DNA from: Candidatus Ideonella esbjergensis
GTDB lineage: Bacteria; Pseudomonadota; Gammaproteobacteria; Burkholderiales; Burkholderiaceae_C
Direction of reading: 5' to 3'
Length of the DNA: 64,000 nucleotides
Assembly (NCBI GenBank): GCA_016710065.1
Contig: JADJLP010000001.1
Location: 186,001 to 250,000, forward strand
Shown here: one piece after another, positions 53,344 to 62,923 of the stretch
How the letters are laid out: each line of letters starts with the position of its first letter
Numbering within the stretch: position 1 is the stretch's first letter
Program-made: the position numbers and the translations under genes
Notes under the pieces: model-generated
Told to the model about the DNA's origin: nothing
Databases searched by the model: none
What the model saw: the letters and a program-made list of their open reading frames with translations, nothing else

Positions 53344-55398
53344 TCAGCGCGTGATCTCGAAGGCCTGCGCCACCGAGACCAGCAGTTGCGTCAGATCGAT
53401 GGGCTTGGTCCAGTAGTCGTCGAACCCGGCGGCACGGGCGGCGCTGATCTGGTCTTGCATGGCATCGGCGGACAGTGCTATGCAGCGCAGTTCCCGCGTG
53501 TCCGGGTGCGCGCGCAAGCGCCGCAGCACCTCCAGGCCGTTGATGTCGGGCAGGTTCATATCGATCAGCGCCAGGTCAGGGCGCAAGCGCAGGGCGGTCG
53601 CCACGCCCGCCTCGCCGGTCTCGGCCACGTGCAGCGTCCAGGCGGGTTGGGCGCGGAACACCTCCTGCATCAGCAGCACATTGAGCGGTTCATCTTCGAT
53701 GTACAGCACCTGTCTCGGCGCTACGCAGTGCGGCGGCACGGCTTCCTCGGTGCGCTGGGGCGGCGCCTCGGGTGCAACGGTCGTGGCCGCCGCCGTGGGC
53801 AGGGTCACGCTGAAGCGGCTGCCCTGGCCGGGCTGGCTGGCCACCGTCACGTCGCCGCCCATGGCACGTGCCAGCTCGCGCACGATCACCAGGCCCAGGC
53901 CACTGCCGGCAATGCGCTTGCGCTCGGCGCCCAGCCGGTTGAAGGGCTGGAACAACTGGGCCACGTCATCTGCGCTCAACCCCGCACCGGTGTCGGTCAC
54001 CGAGAGTTCGGTGCTTCCCGCGCTGCTTGCGGTGGCCAGCACCACACTGCCGCCGGGCCGGTTGAACTTGATGGCGTTGGACAGCAGGTTCAGCAGCACC
54101 TGCTCGAGTGCGCGGGTGTCGACCCACACATGCAGCCCCTGCGGCACTTGCGCTTGTACCGTCACCGGTCGTGCGCTGGCCAGCGGCTGCACGGCATGCA
54201 GACAGGTGGCGACGATGTCGGCCAGGTGCGCAGAACGCGGCTGCAGCGGCATGGCACCCTGCTGGATGCGGGCGATGTCGAGCACGTCGTTGACCATGTC
54301 CAGCAATTGCTGGCCCGCTTGGCGCACGCCTCCCAGCTTGTGCAATTGCTGTGCGCTGAGGGGTTGGTCCTGGTCCAGCGCCATCAGCTGCGCAAAGCCG
54401 AGGATGGCGTTGAGGGGGGTGCGCAGTTCATGGCTCACGCGCGACAGGAAGGCGCTCTTGGCGCGGCTGGCCTCCTGCAGCGCAGTTTTGTCGCGCAGCA
54501 GCAGCTCGCGCTCTACACGTGCCGTCACGTCGCGGGTGGTGCCGCGGTAGCCGCGAAATTCACCCTTCGCGTCGAACACGGGCAGGGCGCTGTGCGAGGT
54601 GAGCAAGGCGCCGCGTGGCGTCTGCAAACGGGTGACAACCCGGCTGAAGGGCTGCCGCTCGGCCAGCACGTCCAGAAAGCTGCGGGCCGGGCTGCGATCC
54701 AGGCCACTGGCGTCCACCAATGGGTCGGCATGCACCGGCCGGCCGATCACGCGTGCCAGCGTCAGGCCAGTGACGGCTTCGAAGTCGCCGGCAACCCAGC
54801 GGCAGTTCAGGGTGGCATCCAGCTCCCAGGCCCAGTCACCCGAGGCCCGGGTCAGGTCGCGCAGGCGCTCGTTCTGCTCCTCCAATCGCAGGCGGTGCTG
54901 GCGCTGGCGCAGCAGTTCGCACACCACGCCGGCCAGGTTGGCAAGCTGTCCACGCGCCTGGGTCGACAAGGCGCCTGGCGCGGGATCGAGCACGCACAGC
55001 GTGCCTATGGCGCAACCCTCCAGCACCAATGGCACGGCCGCGTAGTGGCGCAGACCACTGGGCGCAGCCACCAGGGGATGGCTGGCGAAACGGGGATCTG
55101 CTGCCAAGTCAGCCACCTCGAAGAACCGGGGCTCGGCAATGGCATGGGCGCAGAACGACTGCTCCGGTTCGCTGCGTCGCACGTTCAGCCCGGCACTGGC
55201 CACGTGCCAGGTGGCTTGCACGTCGACCAGTGAAACCAGGGCGCTGGAACAGCCTGTGAGAGACCGGGCCGTCTCGACCAAGGCGTCGAACGCGGGGCCG
55301 GCCTGGGTGTCGGCCAGCTTCAGGTGGCGCAGGATCTCGGCGCGACCAGGTTCTTCAGGCGGCAAGGGCGAGCTCTCGTTCGCCAGCGTGTTCAACAT
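53344..55398 (-). CDS. Hybrid sensor histidine kinase (GAF-PAS-HK-receiver)
   Basis: A 684-residue soluble hybrid kinase. A GAF domain spans residues about 25-165 (ETARSLTGCSSALVSLVDVQATWHVA...YAAVPLVLEGCAIGTLCVLD), then a PAS-like domain (ASGDWAWELDATLNCRWVAG and FRGYRGTTRDVTAR). The H-box is LSRVSHELRTPLNAILGF with His323. HATPase motifs are LLNLLSNAIKFN, VTDTGAGLS and GSGLGLVIV. The C-terminal receiver has phospho-acceptor Asp613 (LALIDMNLPDING) and Lys in YWTKPIDL. There is no TM segment. The divergent neighbour is a diguanylate cyclase, a possible output. Confidence 0.94.
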   Translation of the reverse strand: MLNTLANESSPLPPEEPGRAEILRHLKLADTQAGPAFDALVETARSLTGCSSALVSLVDVQATWHVASAGLNVRRSEPEQSFCAHAIAEPRFFEVADLAADPRFASHPLVAAPSGLRHYAAVPLVLEGCAIGTLCVLDPAPGALSTQARGQLANLAGVVCELLRQRQHRLRLEEQNERLRDLTRASGDWAWELDATLNCRWVAGDFEAVTGLTLARVIGRPVHADPLVDASGLDRSPARSFLDVLAERQPFSRVVTRLQTPRGALLTSHSALPVFDAKGEFRGYRGTTRDVTARVERELLLRDKTALQEASRAKSAFLSRVSHELRTPLNAILGFAQLMALDQDQPLSAQQLHKLGGVRQAGQQLLDMVNDVLDIARIQQGAMPLQPRSAHLADIVATCLHAVQPLASARPVTVQAQVPQGLHVWVDTRALEQVLLNLLSNAIKFNRPGGSVVLATASSAGSTELSVTDTGAGLSADDVAQLFQPFNRLGAERKRIAGSGLGLVIVRELARAMGGDVTVASQPGQGSRFSVTLPTAAATTVAPEAPPQRTEEAVPPHCVAPRQVLYIEDEPLNVLLMQEVFRAQPAWTLHVAETGEAGVATALRLRPDLALIDMNLPDINGLEVLRRLRAHPDTRELRCIALSADAMQDQISAARAAGFDDYWTKPIDLTQLLVSVAQAFEITR

Positions 55399-55639
55399 TG
55401 CGAAGTTTCAACAGGTTCGGCCCACTGTCGGCCGTCGGTGTCGGGCGAGGGACCAGCGTCCATTGTGTCTGCAGTGACCGTGCGCGTCAGCAGCGGGTGC
55501 GGGCAGTGGTGACGTGGTATTTCTGCCCGGATGCCAAAATGTCTGTTCAAGCCCAGGCGCACTGTTCACAATTGTTTTCACACAAAGCACCGTGGGCCCG
55601 GCGAGCAGACCGCACGCCGAAGATGTTGGAGTTGCAGAC

Positions 55640-56650
55640 GTGCATTACGACGAAGGTATCGAGCGAAGCACCGAGCTGTTGCGCAGGGCCCTGCCCCTGA
55701 TGTCGCGGCAGGCGGCGGGCTTGCACCCGATCAGCTACGCCGTCTGGTACGACTACGTGGCCCAGACCAACCCCGCGCTGCACGCTGCGGTGGATGCGCT
55801 GATCGCCCGCGAAGGCCAGCTCGACGAGTCCAGCACCCGCGAGCTGTTCCGCCAGCACGTTGCCGACATGGACGCCGAGACCGCGCAACGCATGACCGAT
55901 GGCTTTGCGCAGGTGCTGGCCGGCATGGCCCAGACCGCCCGTGCTGCCGACGACCAGACCGCCAGTTTTGGCCAGTCGCTGGGCCGCCTGAGCGCCGAGC
56001 TGGAAGCCGGCGCCGAGCCCGAGCCCGCTGCGCTGGCCGAGGTGCTGGCCGGCACGCAGCAGATGCAGCAGGCCATGGGTCAGTTGCGCAGCCGGCTGAA
56101 TGACAGCCAGCGTGAGATCGAGCGCCTGCGCGAGGAGGTGCGACGTGCCCGCCATGACGCCACAGTGGACGCGCTCACCGGCCTGGCCAACCGTCGGGCC
56201 TTCGATCAGCAGTTGGCGGCTTGCCTGGTGGCGCCACATGACGCCGTGGGTCCATGCCTGCTGGTGGGCGACATCGATCACTTCAAGTCGATCAACGACA
56301 CCTGGGGACACGGCTTTGGCGACCATGTTCTTCGCGCGGTGGCCGAGGTGCTCAGAACCCTGGCGCCCGGGGACTGCCTGGTGGCACGCGTGGGCGGCGA
56401 GGAATTTGCCCTGCTGCTGCCGGCCGCCCTGCTGTCCGATGCCCAGGCGCTGGCCGAGAAAGTCCGCCAGCGCATAGGCGCCGCGCGCATACGGCGCCAG
56501 GGCAGCGACGAAACAGTGGCGCGGGTCACGCTGTCGCTGGGCGTGGTGCTGCACCAGCCGAGTGAAACCGCGCATGCGCTGGTGGAGCGCGCCGACCGCG
56601 CCCTTTACGCGGCCAAGGCGGCCGGGCGCGACCGCGTGGTCACGCTCTGA
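55640..56650 (+). CDS. GGDEF-domain diguanylate cyclase
   Basis: A 336-residue protein making cyclic di-GMP from two GTP. The N-terminal half (VHYDEGIERSTELLRRALPL...) is helical and unknown, ending in a coiled coil (QMQQAMGQLRSRLNDSQREIERLREEVRRARHDA) that should promote dimerisation. The GGDEF domain has DALTGLANRRAFDQQL, the metal Asp in LVGDIDHFKSINDTWGHGFGD, and the active GGEEF (RVGGEEFALLL). No RxxD inhibitory site is visible. GTG at 55640 is the best start. It follows the hybrid kinase, divergently. Confidence 0.92.
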   Translation: MHYDEGIERSTELLRRALPLMSRQAAGLHPISYAVWYDYVAQTNPALHAAVDALIAREGQLDESSTRELFRQHVADMDAETAQRMTDGFAQVLAGMAQTARAADDQTASFGQSLGRLSAELEAGAEPEPAALAEVLAGTQQMQQAMGQLRSRLNDSQREIERLREEVRRARHDATVDALTGLANRRAFDQQLAACLVAPHDAVGPCLLVGDIDHFKSINDTWGHGFGDHVLRAVAEVLRTLAPGDCLVARVGGEEFALLLPAALLSDAQALAEKVRQRIGAARIRRQGSDETVARVTLSLGVVLHQPSETAHALVERADRALYAAKAAGRDRVVTL

Positions 56651-56656
56651 GGGCGC

Positions 56657-59635
56657 CTATTCGGCCAACAGCGTTTTGAGAAAGCGCCCGGTGTGGCTGG
56701 CAACGCAGGCGGCAATCGCCTCGGGCGGGCCTTCGGCCACCACCATGCCACCGCCCGAACCACCCTCGGGGCCCATGTCGATCAGCCAGTCGGCGGTCTT
56801 GATCACGTCGAGGTTGTGCTCGATCACGACGATGGTGTTGCCTGCGTCGCGCAGCTGGTGCAGCACGCGCAGCAGCAACTCGATGTCGGCAAAGTGCAGG
56901 CCAGTGGTGGGCTCGTCCAGGATGTAGAGCGTGCGGCCGGTGTCGCGTTTGCTCAGCTCCAGCGCCAGCTTCACGCGCTGCGCTTCGCCACCTGAGAGCG
57001 TGGTGGCGCTCTGGCCCAGCGTGATGTAGCCCAGGCCCACGTCCAGCAGTGTTTGCAGTTTGCGGGCAATGGACGGCACGGCGCTGAAGTAGCCGTGGGC
57101 GTCTTCCACCGTCATGTCCAGCACCTGGGCGATGTTCTTGCCCTTGTAGAGGATCTCCAGCGTCTCGCGGTTGTAGCGCTTGCCCTTGCACACGTCGCAG
57201 GGTACATACACGTCGGGCAGGAAGTGCATCTCCACCTTGATCACACCGTCGCCCTGGCAGGCCTCGCAGCGGCCGCCGGCGACGTTGAAGCTGAAGCGGC
57301 CGGCACCGTAGCCACGCTCGCGCGCCGCAGGCACCTCGGCAAACAGCTCGCGCATGGGCGTGAACAGGCCGGTGTAGGTGGCGGGGTTGCTGCGTGGTGT
57401 GCGACCGATGGGGCTCTGGTCCACACTGATGACCTTGTCGAAGGCATCGAGCCCCTCGATGCTGTCGTGCGCCTCGGCCTCGGCGTGGCTGTTGTAGAGC
57501 TTGCGGGCCACGGCGGCGTAGAGCGTGTCGTTCACCAGCGTGCTCTTGCCCGAACCCGAGACGCCTGTGACGCAGGTGAGCAGGCCCACCGGGATCTGCA
57601 CCGTCACGCCCTTGAGGTTGTTGCCGCGCGCATTGACGATCTTCAGCGTGCGGTGCTCGCCGGCATCGGCCACGCGGTGGCGCTCGGTGGGCACGGCGAT
57701 GCGCAGCGCGCGGCCCAGGTAGCGGCCGGTGAGTGAATGGGGGTTGGCTGCCACCTCATCGGGCGTGCCGGCGGCCATGATCTGGCCGCCGTGCTTGCCG
57801 GCACCCGGGCCCATGTCCACGCACCAGTCGGCGGCGCGGATCATGTCTTCGTCGTGCTCCACCACCAGCACGCTGTTGCCCAGGTCGCGCAGGTGCTTGA
57901 GCGTGCCGATAAGGCGCTCGTTGTCGCGCTGGTGCAAGCCGATGCTGGGCTCGTCCAGCACGTACATCACGCCGGTCAAGCCCGAGCCGATCTGGCTGGC
58001 CAGGCGGATGCGCTGGGCCTCGCCACCGCTGAGCGTGTCGGCGCTGCGGTCCAGGCTGAGGTAGTTCAGGCCCACGTTGTTCAGGAACTTGAGGCGCGAA
58101 CGGATCTCGCGCACCACCTTGTCGGCGATCTCGGCCTTGGCGCCGGAGAGCGCGAGGTTGCCGAACCAGTCCAGCGCATCGGCCAGCGTGAGGTGCTCGA
58201 CCTCAAAGATGGGTTTGCCGCGCTCGGCGGATGAGCCCGGCAGGAAGACATTGCGGGCCTCGCGCCGCAGCCGCGAGCCGCCGCAATGGGCACAGGGCTT
58301 GGCGCTCTGGTAGCGGGCCAGGTCTTCGCGCACGGCCACTGAATCGGTTTCGCGGTAGCGGCGCTCGAAGTTGCGGATGATGCCCTCGAAGGGATGCGTG
58401 CGCTTGACGCTGCGGGTCTTGCCGTTCTTGCCCTCGGCCTCGTAGACGAACTCGATCTCGTCCTCGCCCGAGCCATGCAGCAGCACCTGGCGGGCCTTTG
58501 GGGGCAGCGATTCGAACGGCGCGTCGACGTCGAAGCCATAGTGCGCGGCCACGCTCTCCAGCATGCTGAAGGTGTAGCCGTTGCGGCGGTCCCAGCCCTT
58601 CACCGCGCCTGAGCCCAGCGAGAGCGACGGGAAGGCCACCACGCGGTCGGGGTCGAACACGGTCTGCAGGCCCAGGCCGTCGCAATGCGGGCAGGCGCCG
58701 ACCGGCGAGTTGAACGAGAACAGGCGCGGTTCCAGCTCGGCGATGGAGTAGCTGCAGACCGGGCAGCCGTACTTGGCCGAGAACAGGTGCTCCCCAACCC
58801 GGCCCCCAAGACGCTTCGCGTCGGCCCCCCGAGGGGGCGCGCTGCCGCCTTGGGGCGGCCCGGCGTCGGCAGCAGCGTCCATCTCGTAGCCGATGGCGCG
58901 GCCGTCGGCAATGCGAAGCGCGGCCTCGAAGCTCTCGGCCAGGCGCTGGGTCATGCCCGGGCCGGTCTTGAGCCGGTCCACCACCACGTCAATGTCGTGC
59001 TTCTCGGTCTTCTTCAGGGCGGGCACATCGGCTGCGTCCACAGTCAGTCCATCCACCCGGAAGCGCACGTAGCCCTGTGCCTGCATGTCCTGGAACAGCT
59101 CGACGAATTCGCCTTTGCGGTCGCGCACCACCGGGGCCAGCACCATCAGCTTGGTGCCCTCGGGCAGGGCCAGCACGGCGTCCACCATCTGGCTCACGCT
59201 CTGGGCCTGCAGCGCCAGGCCGTGGTCGGGGCAGAAGGGCGTGCCGGCGCGGGCATAGAGCAGGCGCAGGTAGTCATGGATCTCGGTAACCGTGCCCACG
59301 GTGGAGCGCGGGTTGTGGCTGGTGGCCTTCTGCTCGATGGAGATGGCGGGCGAGAGTCCCTCGATCACATCCACATCGGGCTTGTCCATCAGTTGCAAGA
59401 ACTGCCGCGCGTAGGCCGACAGGCTCTCCACATAGCGGCGCTGCCCTTCGGCGTACAGCGTGTCGAACGCCAGGCTGGACTTGCCCGAGCCCGACAGCCC
59501 GGTGATCACCACCAGCGCGTGCTTGGGGATGTCAAGGTCGATGTTCTTGAGGTTATGGGTGCGGGCGCCGCGCACCGAGATCAGGGGCTGGCGTGGGGCT
59601 TGGTGCGGGACGAAAGGCGGGGTCTGGGCAGGCAT
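56657..59635 (-). CDS. uvrA: UvrA excinuclease ABC subunit A with an in-frame insertion
   Basis: A 992-residue double ABC ATPase that loads UvrB at DNA lesions. Walker A sites are ITGLSGSGKSSLAFDTLY and VTGVSGSGKSTLVNDTLY. ABC signatures are LSGGEAQRIRLASQIG and LSGGEAQRVKLALEL. Zinc motifs are CPVC..CPHC and CEACQGDGVIKVEM...CDVCKG. A stretch of about 28 residues (254-281, DAKRLGGRVG before EHLFSAKYGCPVC) is extra relative to E. coli UvrA and is encoded by a dispersed repeat. The start MPAQTPPFVPHQ at 59635 is more natural than 59668. Confidence 0.97.
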   Translation of the reverse strand: MPAQTPPFVPHQAPRQPLISVRGARTHNLKNIDLDIPKHALVVITGLSGSGKSSLAFDTLYAEGQRRYVESLSAYARQFLQLMDKPDVDVIEGLSPAISIEQKATSHNPRSTVGTVTEIHDYLRLLYARAGTPFCPDHGLALQAQSVSQMVDAVLALPEGTKLMVLAPVVRDRKGEFVELFQDMQAQGYVRFRVDGLTVDAADVPALKKTEKHDIDVVVDRLKTGPGMTQRLAESFEAALRIADGRAIGYEMDAAADAGPPQGGSAPPRGADAKRLGGRVGEHLFSAKYGCPVCSYSIAELEPRLFSFNSPVGACPHCDGLGLQTVFDPDRVVAFPSLSLGSGAVKGWDRRNGYTFSMLESVAAHYGFDVDAPFESLPPKARQVLLHGSGEDEIEFVYEAEGKNGKTRSVKRTHPFEGIIRNFERRYRETDSVAVREDLARYQSAKPCAHCGGSRLRREARNVFLPGSSAERGKPIFEVEHLTLADALDWFGNLALSGAKAEIADKVVREIRSRLKFLNNVGLNYLSLDRSADTLSGGEAQRIRLASQIGSGLTGVMYVLDEPSIGLHQRDNERLIGTLKHLRDLGNSVLVVEHDEDMIRAADWCVDMGPGAGKHGGQIMAAGTPDEVAANPHSLTGRYLGRALRIAVPTERHRVADAGEHRTLKIVNARGNNLKGVTVQIPVGLLTCVTGVSGSGKSTLVNDTLYAAVARKLYNSHAEAEAHDSIEGLDAFDKVISVDQSPIGRTPRSNPATYTGLFTPMRELFAEVPAARERGYGAGRFSFNVAGGRCEACQGDGVIKVEMHFLPDVYVPCDVCKGKRYNRETLEILYKGKNIAQVLDMTVEDAHGYFSAVPSIARKLQTLLDVGLGYITLGQSATTLSGGEAQRVKLALELSKRDTGRTLYILDEPTTGLHFADIELLLRVLHQLRDAGNTIVVIEHNLDVIKTADWLIDMGPEGGSGGGMVVAEGPPEAIAACVASHTGRFLKTLLAE
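58793..58876 (+). repeat. Repeat-derived in-frame insertion in uvrA (copy D)
   Basis: 84 bp with three successive hairpins: ACGCTTCGCGT, GCCCCCCGAGGGGGC and GCCGCCTTGGGGCGGC, then CCGGCG. This is the same architecture as the intergenic repeats (copy C has GGCCGCTCGGGGCGGCCCGG at the equivalent place). In UvrA it adds about 28 residues (254-281) just before the first zinc module. Confidence 0.75.
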
Positions 59636-59668
59636 GGGCGGTGGCCACCGTGGAGGCGCTGAGGGCAA

Positions 59669-59931
59669 CCGGACATCATAACCAGCGGGGCCGGTTTCGG
59701 CTGGGGCGCTCGGTGCGGACGGCGGAAGGGCTTGCCCTTTGGGGCGCTAAAGTTTGCGCACGCTATCTCTATGGCTCAGTCATGGCTGAATTCGATGTTG
59801 GCCACGGTGCAGCCGATTTGCGGTGTTGCGGTTTCTTGCAAAGCTTTGTCATCCAAGGCGCGGGCTGACCCGTTGTCCACGCATGCCGACGTCGTTGGAA
59901 TGCGCGGCAACTCTTCGGAGCACCCAAGATC
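59669..59931. other. Intergenic region uvrA/small ORF
   Basis: About 260 bases, promoter region of uvrA. No LexA-like CTGT-N8-ACAG is visible, although uvrA is SOS-controlled in other bacteria. Nothing else recognised. Confidence 0.5.
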
Positions 59932-60096
59932 ATGCAGAAGTCAGCTCATACAAACAAAGTTCCCACCCGCCCGCCCCTGGTTCGTGCCGAATTGCTGGCC
60001 GACAAGGGCCAGAAGTTCGAACCCTTCTGGAATGTGGCCATGAATGGTGACCGCCGCCACTTGGCCCGCGTGCAGCGCGCCGACCAGAAGCGCTGA
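59932..60096 (+). CDS. Small basic protein, 54 residues, unknown
   Basis: ATG at 59932 opens MQKSAHTNKVPTRPPLVRAE and continues LLADKGQKFEPFWNVAMNGD to RVQRADQKR. It is short and basic, with an in-phase third-position GC bias from codon 10 on. There is no strong ribosome site, only a weak AAGAT. It sits between uvrA and the Fnr-like gene. No family recognised; it may be a real small protein or chance. Confidence 0.5.
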   Translation: MQKSAHTNKVPTRPPLVRAELLADKGQKFEPFWNVAMNGDRRHLARVQRADQKR

Positions 60097-60240
60097 TCAA
60101 ACCAAGAAAAGCGATGCGGCCCAGGCTGGCATCGTCAAGGGGGTGACGGCAGGCGGCGTAGGCCGCGCGGTGGCGCAACCCTGCTGGCAGAACGGCCGGG
60201 GCAAGCCGGGCCGGTCGCGAACCGGCATACTCCGGGGCCT

Positions 60241-60975
60241 ATGCCGTCCGCCTCCGTCATTCCGCTCAAGCCCATGCTGTTCAACCCGCAAGCGCAGGTC
60301 TGCGCCGATTGCGGTATACGCAGGTTTTCGTTGTTCGGCGTGCTCGACCACCAGGCGCTAGACAACATCCACGTGCACATCGCCGACCTGCATTTGCAAC
60401 CCGGCCAGAGCCTCTATTCAGCCCAGGGACAAGGCAGCGCGGCCTTCACCGTGCGCACGGGCGTGGTGCGGTTGGAGCGCAGCAATGACCGGGGCGAGCG
60501 ACGCATCCTGCGCCTGGCGGGCCGCAGCGACATGCTGGGCATGGAGGCCATGCTGGGCCAGAGCTACGCCGCCGACGCTGTGGCCTGTACCGAGGTGACG
60601 GTGTGCCGCTTGCCGCGCACGCTGATTGACGAGCTTTCGCGCAACCAGCCCGATCTGTTGCTGGACATGATGAAGCGCTGGCAGCGTGCGCTGGATGACG
60701 CCGACGAATGGCTCACCGAACTGTGCGCCGGCCCGGCGCGGCACCGCATGCTGCGGCTGATGCTCAAGCTCAGCGAGTTTTCCGACGGCGATCAGGTCTG
60801 GCTGCCGTCGCGCTTGGAGATGGGTGCGATGCTGGACATGACCATCGAGACCGCCAGCCGCCTGGTGTCGCAGCTCAAGCGTGAGGGAGTGCTTGACACG
60901 CCCGACCAGCGCCACGTGCGTATCCACATGGACGCGCTGATGAAGGCGCTGCGAGAAGACGCCGACGGCGCCTGA
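60241..60975 (+). CDS. Crp/Fnr-family transcription regulator
   Basis: A 244-residue regulator with a cyclic-nucleotide-type beta-roll (HIADLHLQPGQSLYSAQGQGSAAFTVRTGVVRLERSND) and a C-terminal winged helix (LEMGAMLDMTIETASRLVSQLKREGVLDT). The N-terminus VCADCGIRRFSLFGVL has two cysteines spaced as in FNR, and another Cys lies in VACTEVTVC. The third cluster cysteine of E. coli FNR (in SISQLC) is replaced by Phe, so a normal [4Fe-4S] ligand set is incomplete. ATG at 60241 follows GGGGCCT. Targets are unknown. Confidence 0.9.
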   Translation: MPSASVIPLKPMLFNPQAQVCADCGIRRFSLFGVLDHQALDNIHVHIADLHLQPGQSLYSAQGQGSAAFTVRTGVVRLERSNDRGERRILRLAGRSDMLGMEAMLGQSYAADAVACTEVTVCRLPRTLIDELSRNQPDLLLDMMKRWQRALDDADEWLTELCAGPARHRMLRLMLKLSEFSDGDQVWLPSRLEMGAMLDMTIETASRLVSQLKREGVLDTPDQRHVRIHMDALMKALREDADGA

Positions 60976-60982
60976 CCCCTCT

Positions 60983-62878
60983 TTATCCCAGTGCGTCCAG
61001 CACGCGGATGATTTCGCGCCCGTAGGCGTCGAGCTTCTTGGCGCCCACGCCGCTGATGCCGGCCAGCGCCTCCAGCGTGTGCGGTGCCTCGGCCGCCATT
61101 TGCGCCAGCGTGGCGTCGTTGAAGACGATGTAGGCCGGCAGGTTGTGCTCCTTGGCCACCTCGCTGCGCCAGACCTTGAGCGCGGCAAAGCGGCGCTGGC
61201 CTGCGTCGTCCAATGTGGCCGCCACGCTGGGCACCTTGGGTTTGCCACTTACCGATGCGCTGGCCTTGCTGCGGCCGCGCGTGCGCGGCGTGGGTTCGCG
61301 CGGCTCGCGCAACTCGATGGGCACGTCGCCCCTGAGCACGGCACGCGCGCTGTCCGCCAGCGCCAGGGTGTTGTATTCACCCTCGCTCACCACATGGCCC
61401 AGCGCGACCAACTGGCGGATCACGCCGCGCCATTGCTGCTCGCTCAGGTCGCGGCCGATGCCAAAGGTGGACAGGCTTTCATGGCCGCGCTGACGGGTTT
61501 TGTCGGTGGACGTGCCGCGCAGCACGTCGATCAAGTGCACCGCGCCAAAGCCGAAGCCGGAGTGCTGGTGGCAGCGGTAGATGCAGCTCAGGGCCTTGCG
61601 TGCCGCCTCGGTGGCGTCCCAGCGCGCGGGCGGGTGCAGGCAGTTGTCGCAGTTGCCGCAGGGCTGGCTGGTTTCGCCGAAGTAGTTCAGCAGCCGCACG
61701 CGCCGGCAATCCAGGCTTTCACACATGGCCAGCAGGGCGTCGAGCTTGCCACGCTGCAGGCGCTTGAAGTCTTCCTCGGCCGTGCTCTCGTCGATCATGC
61801 GGCGCTGGTTCACCACGTCGGCCAGGCCGTAGGCCATCCAGGCATCGGCCGGCTCGCCGTCGCGGCCACCGCGCCCGGTCTCCTGGTAATAGCCTTCGAT
61901 GTTCTTGGGCAGGTCCAGATGCGCCACGAAGCGCACGTCGGGCTTGTCGATGCCCATGCCGAAGGCCACCGTGGCCACCATCACGACGGCGTCCTCGCGC
62001 AGGAAACGGTCTTGGTGGCGGCGGCGCACGTCGGCGTCCAGGCCCGCGTGGTAGGGCAGGGCGGTGAGGCCTTCGGCGTTCAACCAATCGGCCGTGTCGT
62101 CCACCTTCTTGCGGCTCTGGCAATAGACGATGCCGGCGTCGCCCTCGTGCTCATCGCGCAGAAAACGCAGCAGCTGGGTGCGGGCGTTGTCCTTCTCGAC
62201 GATGCTGTAGCGGATGTTGGGCCGGTCAAAACTGCTGATGAAGGGCTGCGCGTCCTGCAGCGAGAGCCGGTGCACGATGTCGGCACGGGTGTGCTCGTCG
62301 GCCGTTGCGGTGAGGGCGATGCGCGGAACGCCGACAAAGCGCTCGGCCAGCATGTCGAGCTGCAGATACTCCTCGCGGAAGTCGTGGCCCCATTGGCTCA
62401 CGCAATGCGCCTCGTCAATGGCGAACAGGCCCAGCTTGCCGCGCTCGTGCAGCGATTCAAGCATGGCCAGAAAGCGCGGGTGGGTGATGCGCTCGGGCGC
62501 GGCGTAGAGCAACACCAGCCGGCCCGAGAGCAGTTCGCGCTCCACATGCTGCACGCCGGCCAGGTCGAGTGACGAGTTCAGGAAGGCCGCGTGAACACCG
62601 GCTTCTTCCAGTGCGCCCACTTGGTCGTGCATCAGCGCGATCAGCGGGCTCACCACCACGGTCACGCCAAGACCGGCGCGATGGCGGGCAATGGCCGGCA
62701 CTTGGTAGCACAGGCTTTTTCCCCCACCGGTGGGCATCAGCACCAGGGCGTCGCCACCGGCCACGACATGATCCACGATGGCCGCCTGCTGGCCACGGTA
62801 GGCGCTGTAGCCAAACACCTCCATCAGGATGGAGGCGGTGTCGGTGGCGCTGGGGTGGCGGTGGTCGGTCTCGGGCAT
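60983..62878 (-). CDS. recQ: ATP-dependent DNA helicase RecQ
   Basis: A 631-residue 3'-5' helicase of recombination and replication repair. Motifs: VLMPTGGGKSLCYQVPA (Walker A), LFAIDEAHCVSQWGHDFREEY (DEAH), ALTATADEHTRADI, then VAFGMGIDKPDVRFVAHLDLPKNIEGYYQETGRGGRDGEPA. The RQC zinc region has CRRVRLLNYFGETSQPCGNCDNC, and the HRDC domain is at the C-terminus (PHTLEALAGISGVGAKKLDAYGREII). Full length. It converges with the Fnr-like gene across 7 bases. Confidence 0.97.
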   Translation of the reverse strand: MPETDHRHPSATDTASILMEVFGYSAYRGQQAAIVDHVVAGGDALVLMPTGGGKSLCYQVPAIARHRAGLGVTVVVSPLIALMHDQVGALEEAGVHAAFLNSSLDLAGVQHVERELLSGRLVLLYAAPERITHPRFLAMLESLHERGKLGLFAIDEAHCVSQWGHDFREEYLQLDMLAERFVGVPRIALTATADEHTRADIVHRLSLQDAQPFISSFDRPNIRYSIVEKDNARTQLLRFLRDEHEGDAGIVYCQSRKKVDDTADWLNAEGLTALPYHAGLDADVRRRHQDRFLREDAVVMVATVAFGMGIDKPDVRFVAHLDLPKNIEGYYQETGRGGRDGEPADAWMAYGLADVVNQRRMIDESTAEEDFKRLQRGKLDALLAMCESLDCRRVRLLNYFGETSQPCGNCDNCLHPPARWDATEAARKALSCIYRCHQHSGFGFGAVHLIDVLRGTSTDKTRQRGHESLSTFGIGRDLSEQQWRGVIRQLVALGHVVSEGEYNTLALADSARAVLRGDVPIELREPREPTPRTRGRSKASASVSGKPKVPSVAATLDDAGQRRFAALKVWRSEVAKEHNLPAYIVFNDATLAQMAAEAPHTLEALAGISGVGAKKLDAYGREIIRVLDALG

Positions 62879-62923
62879 CGGCCGCGATGGTACCCGGCGG
62901 CCAGCCAGAACCCTTGCCCTGGG

